Shown here: piece after piece, positions 1 through 6,035 of the stretch | How the letters are laid out: every line of letters begins with the position of its first letter | Numbering within the stretch: position 1 is the first letter of the stretch | DNA from: Conexibacter sp. | Lineage (GTDB): Bacteria; Actinomycetota; Thermoleophilia; Solirubrobacterales; Solirubrobacteraceae | Reading direction: 5' to 3' | Assembly: GCA_025964215.1 (NCBI GenBank) | Contig: JAOPZG010000084.1 | Location: 1 to 12,784 of the forward strand | DNA: 12,784 bases | Translations under genes and position numbers: made by a program | The notes under the pieces: generated by a model | What the model was told of the DNA's origin: nothing | The model's database searches: none | What the model saw: the letters and a program-made list of their open reading frames with translations, nothing else

Positions 1-3
1 GGG

Positions 4-408
4 ATGGCGCCGCCGACCGCGGCGCCATCGCCCGTTTCGGGCGCCGCCGACCTCGACCTCCACGCCCTGGCCGAGGCCGTCTGCGCCCGCTACTACGCCG
101 AGTTCCCCGACGAGGACGCCGTCTACGGCGCCGTCGGCCGCGCGTGGTGCCAGCACGACAACCAGCACCTGCTCAACTGGGCGGCACTGGATGTGGCGGG
201 CGCGGTCGTGCTTGACGAGCAGGTCACGTGGCTCGCGCGGATCCTCGAGGCGCGCGGGTTCCCGATCCTGCGGCTGGCGCGCTCGCTGGAGCTGGGCGGC
301 GAGGTCGTCCGCGAGGCGGTCGGCGCGGCCGGTGCCGAGCCGATGGCCGCGGCGCTCGACGGCTCGGCGGCGATGATCCGCGAGCGCGAGACGTTCTTGG
401 AGGACTAG
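4..408 (+). CDS. Hypothetical helical protein (134 aa or longer)
   Basis: I do not recognise this family. The product is about 134 residues, acidic and apparently all-helical. There is no signal peptide or hydrophobic membrane segment. Visible local features are WCQHDNQHLLNWA near residues 48-60, rich in His, Asn and Trp, and an amphipathic stretch RGFPILRLARSLEL near 84-97. The composition (GC-rich third positions, ordinary residue mix, no Arg/Pro bias) supports real coding. The ATG at base 4 is only the first start inside the window. The frame is already open at base 1, so the gene may begin upstream, and no ribosome binding site can be judged. Its TAG stop overlaps the stop of the opposing gene within the four bases CTAG at 405-408. 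Coding status is fairly sure; function is unknown. Confidence 0.6.
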   Translation: MAPPTAAPSPVSGAADLDLHALAEAVCARYYAEFPDEDAVYGAVGRAWCQHDNQHLLNWAALDVAGAVVLDEQVTWLARILEARGFPILRLARSLELGGEVVREAVGAAGAEPMAAALDGSAAMIRERETFLED

Positions 409-665
409 CGGCCCGCGTAGTCCTCGTCCTCGCGGTGGCGCTGCGCGCCGGCCTCCGTCAGCGACCAGGTGCCGTCGTCGTTGGCGACGACGAGGCCGTC
501 GGCCGCGAGGGAGGTGAGGTTGAGGGGTGTGCGCATGTCGGCGCGGCCGCGGCCGATGGCCTCGTCGAGGGCGGCGATCTGCACGGGGACGTCGGGCTCG
601 CCGCCGGCGAGCTCCGCGAGGGCGGTGAGGACGTGGAGGAGGTCGCGGCGGCTCATGCGACGCAT
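405..665 (-). CDS. Small winged-helix-like protein
   Basis: An 86-residue soluble protein. The second half reads LNLTSLAADGLVVANDDG followed by TWSLTEAG (about residues 48-73). This is the usual shape of a recognition helix, then a two-stranded wing ending in 'W.LT..G', as in winged-helix DNA-binding domains. The N-terminal half is helical (DLLHVLTALAEL). It may be a small transcription regulator, but no named family is recognised. The start is uncertain: ATG at 665 or the fourth-codon ATG at 656, neither with a clear Shine-Dalgarno sequence. It lies 24 bases downstream of the GGDEF-like gene on the same strand and may be cotranscribed with it. It converges on the first gene with a four-base overlap of the stops. 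Confidence 0.6.
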   Translation of the reverse strand: MRRMSRRDLLHVLTALAELAGGEPDVPVQIAALDEAIGRGRADMRTPLNLTSLAADGLVVANDDGTWSLTEAGAQRHREDEDYAGR

Positions 666-689
666 GGTCGCAGGCGCGGGGCCGCGCGG

Positions 690-1283
690 TCAGCGGGCGT
701 GCTTGGCGGCGTGGAGCTCGCGGTCGGCGGGCTCGAGGCACTCGGCGAGCGTCTGGTCGGCGCGCCAGTCCGCGATCCCCGCCGACCAGGCGACCGGGTG
801 GGCGGAGCGCAGGCGGTCCAGGACGGCGGTCGCCTCGGCGAGCAGGCGGTCGCCCGTCGCGTGGCCGCCGGCGTCGTTGATGGCCTTGAAGCCGTCGAGG
901 TCGAGCGCCGCGACGGTCACCGCGCTCGCGTCGCGCCGGCGGCGCAGGTGCAGCCGCCGCGCCGCCTCCTGCAACCCGCTGCGGTTGAGCGCGCCGGTCA
1001 GCACGTCGGTGCTCATGCGCCCCTGCATCAGCCGGCTGACCTGGCTCACGACCGCGCCGGAGGTCAGCACCGAGATCGTCAGCAGCAGCCACGCCGTGAA
1101 CATCGCGGGCAGGTCGGCGAGCAGCAGCGCCGCGCCGAAGACGGCCGAGACGAGCACGCCGAACGGCGCCCACGCGGCCGGGAAGAAGGCCGCGACGTAG
1201 ACGGTCAGCCACACGTAGGCGAACGCGTCGATGACCGCGCCGCCGGTCGTCGCCGCGCGGGTGACGAGGAAGCTGTTGAGCAC
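690..1283 (-). CDS. Degenerate membrane GGDEF-domain protein lacking the GGDEF loop
   Basis: Residues about 16-80 are hydrophobic and contain two or three membrane segments. A GGDEF (diguanylate cyclase) domain begins at about residue 93. DVLTGALNR (93-101), DLDGFKAIND (128-137) and GH..GD (140-145) match the conserved N-terminal half, including the metal-binding Asp and substrate-contact residues. The sequence then passes directly from the helix LLAEAT to LDRLRSAHPVAWSAGIADWR, which resembles the domain's C-terminal part (helix, SxGIA strand). The segment with the RxGGDEF hairpin, normally between them, is absent. The final helix is also altered (PADRELHAAKHAR; usually AD.ALY.AK..G). Known family chemistry needs that hairpin, so cyclic-di-GMP synthesis is unlikely. 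The start is a GTG with poor ribosome-site support, and the frame stays open upstream without another start. It is either a decaying gene or a non-catalytic relative. Confidence 0.7.
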   Translation of the reverse strand: MLNSFLVTRAATTGGAVIDAFAYVWLTVYVAAFFPAAWAPFGVLVSAVFGAALLLADLPAMFTAWLLLTISVLTSGAVVSQVSRLMQGRMSTDVLTGALNRSGLQEAARRLHLRRRRDASAVTVAALDLDGFKAINDAGGHATGDRLLAEATAVLDRLRSAHPVAWSAGIADWRADQTLAECLEPADRELHAAKHAR

Positions 1284-1412
1284 CGCGATCGCGCAGGCCT
1301 CTGCGAGCGCCCGCGTCGATCGGATCGTGCGCGGGCCGTCTTCCGGCAGACACCGGATCCTGGACGATCGGCGGGGCGGGTTTTGGTGAGCGTCGCTTTA
1401 GGATGACGCCTC

Positions 1413-1676
1413 ATGTCCTTCCGCCGCACCATCCTCGCCATGACCGCGTGCGCCCTCGCCGGTCTCGCGTCGCCCGCCGCCCACGGCACGATCGTCGCCA
1501 AGCAGAAGTGCGACCCCAACTACAAGGGCCGCTGCCTCAAGCCCAACGTCAGCGACTACGACTGCGCCGGCGGCTCCGGCAACGGCCCGTACTACGTCTC
1601 CGGCCCGTTCCGCTCGGTCGGCAACGACCACTACCGCCTCGACGCCGACCACGACGGCATCGCCTGCGAGCGGTAG
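1413..1676 (+). CDS. Secreted excalibur-type calcium-binding protein
   Basis: An 87-residue exported protein. Residues 1-25 form a Sec-type signal peptide: SFRR, a hydrophobic core, then SPAAHG as a plausible cleavage region. The C-terminus LDADHDGIACER (76-87) carries the DxDxDGxxCE signature of the excalibur domain, an EF-hand-like calcium-binding motif of extracellular proteins. The mature part has four cysteines (33, 41, 51, 85), consistent with two disulfides outside the cell. The ATG start is preceded by AGGA at 1400-1403, nine bases upstream. Excalibur domains usually sit at the end of larger surface proteins or nucleases; here the domain stands nearly alone, so the role is probably small-scale cell-surface calcium binding (inferred). 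It is divergent from the GGDEF-like gene. Its stop lies one base from the stop of the opposing DUF1501 gene. Confidence 0.8.
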   Translation: MSFRRTILAMTACALAGLASPAAHGTIVAKQKCDPNYKGRCLKPNVSDYDCAGGSGNGPYYVSGPFRSVGNDHYRLDADHDGIACER

Positions 1677-1677
1677 C

Positions 1678-3042
1678 TCAGGCGGCGACCACCGCCGGCC
1701 GCGCGAACGACGCGGCGCCCGGGATGATCGGCCCCGCGTCCACCCCGTACCACTGCTCCAGCAGCGAGCAGTAGACGCCCCGGAAGTCGCTCGTGACCTT
1801 CAGGTTCGACTGCGGGTCGAGCGTCGCCAGCCCCGGGAACGCGCCGACCATCTGGCCGGCGGCCTTCGTCCCGATGACGAACGACGTCCCCGCCGCGCCG
1901 TGGTCGGTCCCGCCGGCGTTCTCCTGCGGGCGCCGGCCGAACTCGGTCCAGACGTGGATCAGGACGCGGTCCGCGATCCCGCGCGCCTCGAGATCGCGCT
2001 GGAAGGCGAGCAGCGTGTCGAACGCGCTCTCGACGTCGCGGCCGAGCGTGGTCGCCTGGTCGGAGTGCGAGTCCCAGGAGCCCGGCGCGTCGACCGCGAC
2101 CGCCCGGACCGGGACGTTGGCGGCGAGCATCGAGGCCAAGACCTCCAACTTGCGCCCGAAGTCGCCCGTCCCGTACGACGTCGCATGCGGGACCGCGGTC
2201 CCCTGGTAGGGCGTCAGCGTCGTGCGGATCGCGTCGACCTCGGTCGCCACCAGCCGCGCCTGGCCGATCGCGGGATCGCTCGTCGGCAGCGCGCCGAGCC
2301 CGCCGATCGCGCTGTACATCGGCCCGAGCACCGGGTTGCCGACGCCCGGCACGTAGAGGCCGAACGAGTCCGGCCGGGAGACCGCGGCGACCGGGACCGA
2401 CGCGGCGGCGAGCCCGGGCGAGAGGTAGGAGTTCATCGACAGGCCCTGCAGAGGGTTGTCGGGCACGCCGTGCTGGTCGAGGAAGCGGCCGAGCCAGCCG
2501 AAGTTGCCGTCCACGCTGAGCTCGCCGACCTCCCAGAAGTGGCGGCTCGTGAAGTGCGACTGGTTGGGGTGGTCGTAGCCGATCGCCGGCATCACGGTGA
2601 CCTTCCCCTCGCCGTGCAGCGTGCGCAGCGCGTCCGCCGCGGCCGTCCACTGCAGGTTGGGGTCCTCGGCGAACGTGCGCGTCGAGTCCGGGTCGACCTT
2701 CAGCGTCGGGCGCAGCCCCGCGTACTTCGCGTCGCCGGTCGGCGCGAGCACGCTGAGCCCGTCCATCCCGCCGCCGAGGAAGACCGAGACGAGCACGCGG
2801 CTGGGGTCCATCGCGGCGTTGGCGATGCCCTCCTCGAAGGCCTCGATCCCGAGCTTCGAGCCGCCGTAGACGGCGAGGGCGCCGCCGAGCGTCCGCGACA
2901 GGAACGTGCGCCGGTTGAGGCCGGTGCCGGCGGGCGCGGGCATGCCCGCCTCGATCGCCGGGAGGCCGGCGCCGGCGCTGGCGGCGGAGCGCTGCAGGAA
3001 GCGCGCGCGGGTGAACTCGTTGCAGCAGTTGCGGGGAGCCAT
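1678..3042 (-). CDS. DUF1501 family protein with Tat signal
   Basis: A 454-residue protein of the DUF1501 family, which resembles sulfatase/alkaline-phosphatase-like folds but has no settled function. A twin-arginine motif LNRRTFLSRTLGG (42-54), followed by a hydrophobic stretch, predicts Tat export. It follows a roughly 40-residue leader rich in Ala and Gly. Family landmarks include LVSVFLGGGMDGLSVLAP (84-101), QSHFTSRHFWE (161-171), WDSHSDQ (323-329) and WTEFGRRPQENAGGTDHG (365-382), whose His, Asp and Glu residues could bind metal. The start is ATG at 3042 with GAGGA at 3054-3050, seven bases away, overlapping the TGA stop of the upstream DUF1800 gene. The two are therefore translationally coupled. 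DUF1501 and DUF1800 genes are adjacent in many bacteria, pointing to a joint extracytoplasmic role. The family call is secure; the function is open. Confidence 0.9.
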   Translation of the reverse strand: MAPRNCCNEFTRARFLQRSAASAGAGLPAIEAGMPAPAGTGLNRRTFLSRTLGGALAVYGGSKLGIEAFEEGIANAAMDPSRVLVSVFLGGGMDGLSVLAPTGDAKYAGLRPTLKVDPDSTRTFAEDPNLQWTAAADALRTLHGEGKVTVMPAIGYDHPNQSHFTSRHFWEVGELSVDGNFGWLGRFLDQHGVPDNPLQGLSMNSYLSPGLAAASVPVAAVSRPDSFGLYVPGVGNPVLGPMYSAIGGLGALPTSDPAIGQARLVATEVDAIRTTLTPYQGTAVPHATSYGTGDFGRKLEVLASMLAANVPVRAVAVDAPGSWDSHSDQATTLGRDVESAFDTLLAFQRDLEARGIADRVLIHVWTEFGRRPQENAGGTDHGAAGTSFVIGTKAAGQMVGAFPGLATLDPQSNLKVTSDFRGVYCSLLEQWYGVDAGPIIPGAASFARPAVVAA

Positions 3043-3052
3043 TGAGCAGTCC

Positions 3053-4699
3053 TCAGCAGGTTTGGGCGTCGGCGGAGGTCAGGATCAGCAGGCGCAGCGC
3101 GTTCTGGCGCATCGCCCGGTAGGTGCGCTTCTGGGTGCTGTTCATCGTCAGCGGGAGCGCGGTGTCGGCGAAGGCCTTCATCTTGGTCGCGGTCTCGGCG
3201 CTGAGCGACGGGCTGCCGACGGCGGCCAGGGCCGCGGCGACGGCGGCAGCGCCGTCCTCGGCGTCCGGGTAGGTGCTCGGAGCGCCGGTCGGGACCTGCG
3301 TAGGCTGGAGCGCCACCGCGGTGACGTGCCAGCGGCCGCGCCACGTCGAGGTGTCGATCCAGCGCGCGTCGTCCCAGCCGCTGACGTTCGGCGGCTCGAA
3401 GAGCGTCTGGCCGGTCTCGCTGCTCAGATAGGCCCAGTCGTCGATGTCGACGTAGCGGCCGATCGCGCGCAGCAGCCCCGCGTTGGCGACGACCGGAGGC
3501 TTGACCATCGCCGGCCCGTCGAGGAAGACGGGGTGGCGGAAGATCAGCTCCAGGACCGGCGTGACCTGGTAGCCCGAGTCGACGTAGGCCGCCTGGAGCG
3601 TCGCTTGCGTCGGGCCGTCGGGCGGGACCGGCACGAAGTAGGACCACAACTTGGTCACGAGGAACGACGCGTGCAGCGGGTTCTGGAGGCAGAGGTCGCA
3701 GACGTCCTGCCAGGACCAGTTCCCCGCCTTGCCGAAGACCGTCTTGGTGGTGGTGTCGTGCCGCGTCGCGTCGAACCGGAAGTTGTAGAGGCCGGTGCCG
3801 TCGGCGTAGTCGGCGCGCCAGCCGGTGAGCGCCTTCGCCGCCTGGCGGATGTCGTCCTCGGTGTAGGCGCCGCGGTCGGCCCCGAGCGTGAAGAGCTCCA
3901 TCACCTCGCGGGCGTAGTTCTCGTTCGGCGCGCCCTTGCGGTTGTCGATGCCGTCGAGGAACGTGAGCATCCCGGGGTCGACCGTGACGTCGCGCAGGAG
4001 GTTGGCGAACGACCCGAGCGCGGAGCGGCGGAAGAGCGCGTTCTGGCCGAGCATCAGGTCGACCTGGACCTTGTCGCGGTTGCACGCGAACCAGTCGTGC
4101 CAGACCAGCGCCATGCGCTCGACCAGGGGCTGGCTGCTGCGGACCATGCGGTCGAGCCACCAGAGGTGGTCGTGGCCGTAGAGGTCGTAGGGCTGGAGCG
4201 CGGCGCCGCCGTCGTCGTGCGGCGCGGGCCCGTTCAGCACCGCCTCGCCGACCGGGTGGACGAGCTCGGCGATCGCGGCGTCGAGGCCCATCGCGGAGAA
4301 GCGCGCGACGTCGCCGGGCTTGGGCCCGAAGCCCGCGCGCCAGAGCAGGCGCTCGGCCTGGCGGGCGCTCAGCGCCGTGACGGGCGGCGGCGTCCACGAG
4401 CCGGCGGGATCGGCGGGCGGGTTGGGCGACGGGCCGGGGCCGGGGTCGATCGGGACCGACGGCGGGAAGGCGGGCGCCGTGGGCTTGTAGCCGGCCGGCG
4501 TGGGCGCGGGCTTGCGCGCCACCGGCTTCTTCTTCTTGACCGGCGTGCAGACCCGGACGTGCTGCTTCTTGCCGTGGACCTTCTTGGTGACGGTCTTGCA
4601 GGTGCGCTTGGTCGCGGTCTTGTGCTTCTTCTTGACCGGCTTGCGCTTCTTGGCGTGGACGGGAGGCATGGCCGCGGGACAGTGTCCAGGTGCGGACAT
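3053..4699 (-). CDS. DUF1800 family protein with lysine-rich N-terminus
   Basis: A 548-residue protein. The DUF1800 domain runs from about residue 108 to the end. Landmarks are LLWRAGFGPKPGD (118-130), the strongly typical ENYAREVMELFTLG (260-273), AAKALTGW (287-294) and FEPPNVSGWDD (434-444). Residues 15-65 form a very basic low-complexity segment with blocks of Lys and one Cys pair (34 and 51). It is followed by a Pro-rich linker (66-107), as in wall-spanning or surface proteins. No signal peptide is seen from either possible ATG (4699 or 4669), which is odd because the coupled DUF1501 partner has a Tat signal. Export as a complex with that partner is possible but inferred. GAGGAG precedes the 4699 start with only two bases of spacing, so the start is not certain. 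DUF1800 function is unknown. Confidence 0.88.
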   Translation of the reverse strand: MSAPGHCPAAMPPVHAKKRKPVKKKHKTATKRTCKTVTKKVHGKKQHVRVCTPVKKKKPVARKPAPTPAGYKPTAPAFPPSVPIDPGPGPSPNPPADPAGSWTPPPVTALSARQAERLLWRAGFGPKPGDVARFSAMGLDAAIAELVHPVGEAVLNGPAPHDDGGAALQPYDLYGHDHLWWLDRMVRSSQPLVERMALVWHDWFACNRDKVQVDLMLGQNALFRRSALGSFANLLRDVTVDPGMLTFLDGIDNRKGAPNENYAREVMELFTLGADRGAYTEDDIRQAAKALTGWRADYADGTGLYNFRFDATRHDTTTKTVFGKAGNWSWQDVCDLCLQNPLHASFLVTKLWSYFVPVPPDGPTQATLQAAYVDSGYQVTPVLELIFRHPVFLDGPAMVKPPVVANAGLLRAIGRYVDIDDWAYLSSETGQTLFEPPNVSGWDDARWIDTSTWRGRWHVTAVALQPTQVPTGAPSTYPDAEDGAAAVAAALAAVGSPSLSAETATKMKAFADTALPLTMNSTQKRTYRAMRQNALRLLILTSADAQTC

Positions 4700-4732
4700 C
4701 GCTCCTCGAACGGACGTCCAGCGCCGCGCGAC

Positions 4733-4745
4733 GGGGTCAGACCCC
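4733..4745. repeat. GGGGTCAGACCCC palindrome, copy 1
   Basis: A hairpin-forming palindrome: GGGG, a five-base TCAGA loop, CCCC. It lies between the histidine phosphatase and DUF1800 genes. A second copy differing at one base lies 50 bases further along in the same orientation. A separate ten-base palindrome CCCTCGAGGG (4744-4753) touches its right end. It may be a small dispersed repeat (REP-like) or a weak terminator; no T-run follows on either strand. Confidence 0.55.
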
Positions 4746-4782
4746 CTCGAGGGTGGTCGAGGGTTCGGGCGCGAGTGGTCGC

Positions 4783-4795
4783 GGGGTCAGGCCCC
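4783..4795. repeat. GGGGTCAGGCCCC palindrome, copy 2
   Basis: The second copy of the same palindrome (GGGG-TCAGG-CCCC). It ends one base before the TGA stop of the histidine phosphatase gene on the minus strand. Placement just past a stop codon fits a transcription terminator or an intergenic repeat. Without a T-tract, intrinsic termination is only a possibility. Confidence 0.5.
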
Positions 4796-4796
4796 G

Positions 4797-5360
4797 TCAG
4801 TGGTTCCAGGCGCGCACCACGCGCACGCCGCGCTCGAAGCCCAGGCGGCAGATGGCGCCGGTGCTCAGCGCGAGGCGCCCGGCGAAGCTCGCAGGCTGCT
4901 CGACCCAGCGCGCGCCGACCACGCGCAGGACGTGGCCGTGGGCGACGAGCGCGACGTCGCCGTCGACCTCCAGCGCCTCGGCGATGACGCGGTCGGCGCG
5001 AGCGCCGACGTCGTTCGGCAGCTCCCCGTACGGGACGCCGTCGCGCCACGGGTACCAGTCCGGGTTCGTCTCGTGGATCTCGTCGGTGGTGATGCCCTCG
5101 TAGTCGCCGTAGTCGTACTCGACGAGGTCGGGGCGGACCTGCGCCTGGTCGCCGAGGCCGGCCAGCTCGGCGGTCTCGCGGGCACGCGACAGCGGGCTGA
5201 CGAAGACCGCGGAGAACTCCTGACCGACGAGTCGCTCGGGCAGCGTCGCCGCGTGCGCGCGGCCGTCGGCGTTGAGCGGGATGTCGGTCAGGCCGGTGTG
5301 CTTGCCGGCCTTCGCCCAGTCCGTCTCGGCGTGGCGGATCAGCCAGAGCGCGGTGGCCAT
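4797..5360 (-). CDS. Histidine phosphatase family protein
   Basis: A 187-residue soluble enzyme of the phosphoglycerate-mutase-like histidine phosphatase superfamily. LIRHAETDWA (7-16) holds the catalytic Arg9-His10 pair. SPLSRARETAEL (55-66) gives the second phosphate-binding Arg, EYDYGDYEG (81-89) the acid/base Glu region, and ALVAHGHVLR (137-146) the second catalytic His141. All catalytic parts are present and the length is normal. The substrate cannot be read from sequence; this superfamily includes mutases and many sugar or metabolite phosphatases. Its ATG shares one base with the TGA stop of the lactonase gene upstream (TGATG), so the two are translationally coupled. That suggests a phosphorylated sugar or sugar acid as substrate (inference). 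There is no separate ribosome binding site. Confidence 0.88.
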   Translation of the reverse strand: MATALWLIRHAETDWAKAGKHTGLTDIPLNADGRAHAATLPERLVGQEFSAVFVSPLSRARETAELAGLGDQAQVRPDLVEYDYGDYEGITTDEIHETNPDWYPWRDGVPYGELPNDVGARADRVIAEALEVDGDVALVAHGHVLRVVGARWVEQPASFAGRLALSTGAICRLGFERGVRVVRAWNH

Positions 5361-6028
5361 CAGGCCGGCAGGGCGGCGTTGTCGGCCATGATCAGCAGCT
5401 TGGCGCGGTCGAGCAGCGACGCGGGGTAGGTGCGGTCCGGCCCGGCCATGACGCGTGCGAGCGCCTCGGACTTTCCCTCGCCGGTGACCATCAGGACGAT
5501 CCGCCGCGACTCGTTGAGCTTGGGCAGCGTCAGCGTGATCCGCTGCGGCGGCGGCTTCGGCGAGTCCGTGATGCCCGCCGCCACGCCGTGCGCGGAGAGC
5601 AGCGGGTGGTTGGGGAAGAGCGAGGCGGTGTGCCCGTCCGGGCCCATCCCGAGGTGGGAGATGTCGAGGACCGTGCCGTCGAGCTCGCGCGCGTAGTCGG
5701 TCGCGCCCTCCGACGGGCCGAGCGTCGCGGGCATCGGATGCCAGACCGCGCCTCGCGCCCGCAGCCGGTCCTTGACCTGGCCGTGGTTGGACTCCGGGTC
5801 GTCGAACGGGACGCAGCGCTCGTCGCCGTACCAGAGGTGGACCGCGCTCCAGTCGTCGAGCTGGCCGTCGAGCAGCTCGTAGCAGCGCATCGGCGTGCTG
5901 CCGCCGGCGAGGCAGACGTGCGCGACCCCGCGCGCCTCGCGCGCGTCCTGGATCGAGGCGATGAGGTCGCGCGCGGCGTGGCGGGCGAGGCTCTCGGCGT
6001 CGGGCTGGCGGACGAGCTGGACGGGCAT
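5360..6028 (-). CDS. pgl: 6-phosphogluconolactonase
   Basis: A 222-residue enzyme hydrolysing 6-phosphoglucono-1,5-lactone to 6-phosphogluconate, the second step of the oxidative pentose phosphate pathway, in the cytoplasm. Motifs: LAGGSTPMRCYELL (40-53) binds phosphate, WYGDERCVPFDDPESNHG (66-83) is the family block, and LGMGPDGHTASLFPNHP (126-142) contains the catalytic His. Length is slightly short but complete for DevB-type enzymes. The ATG is preceded by AGGAG (6037-6033), overlapping the TAG stop of the GH15 gene, so translation is coupled to it. The downstream histidine phosphatase overlaps by one base. In this window it is separated from gnd-zwf-opcA by more than 3 kb, although all serve the same pathway. 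Confidence 0.94.
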   Translation of the reverse strand: MPVQLVRQPDAESLARHAARDLIASIQDAREARGVAHVCLAGGSTPMRCYELLDGQLDDWSAVHLWYGDERCVPFDDPESNHGQVKDRLRARGAVWHPMPATLGPSEGATDYARELDGTVLDISHLGMGPDGHTASLFPNHPLLSAHGVAAGITDSPKPPPQRITLTLPKLNESRRIVLMVTGEGKSEALARVMAGPDRTYPASLLDRAKLLIMADNAALPA

Positions 6029-6035
6029 GGGTCTC

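Noticed and set aside
228..1406. 392-codon plus-strand open frame
   Set aside because: It spans three better-supported genes, and its Arg/Gly/Val-rich translation is typical of out-of-frame GC-rich DNA.
4500..4660. Tandem DNA repeat in the lysine-rich coding region
   Set aside because: The repeated ctt/ttc triplets are scattered Lys codons rather than a regular tandem unit.
2906..4987. 693-codon plus-strand open frame
   Set aside because: It is antisense to the DUF1501/DUF1800/phosphatase genes, its translation is dominated by Arg, Gly, Val and Ala with no domain, and it results from high GC content.
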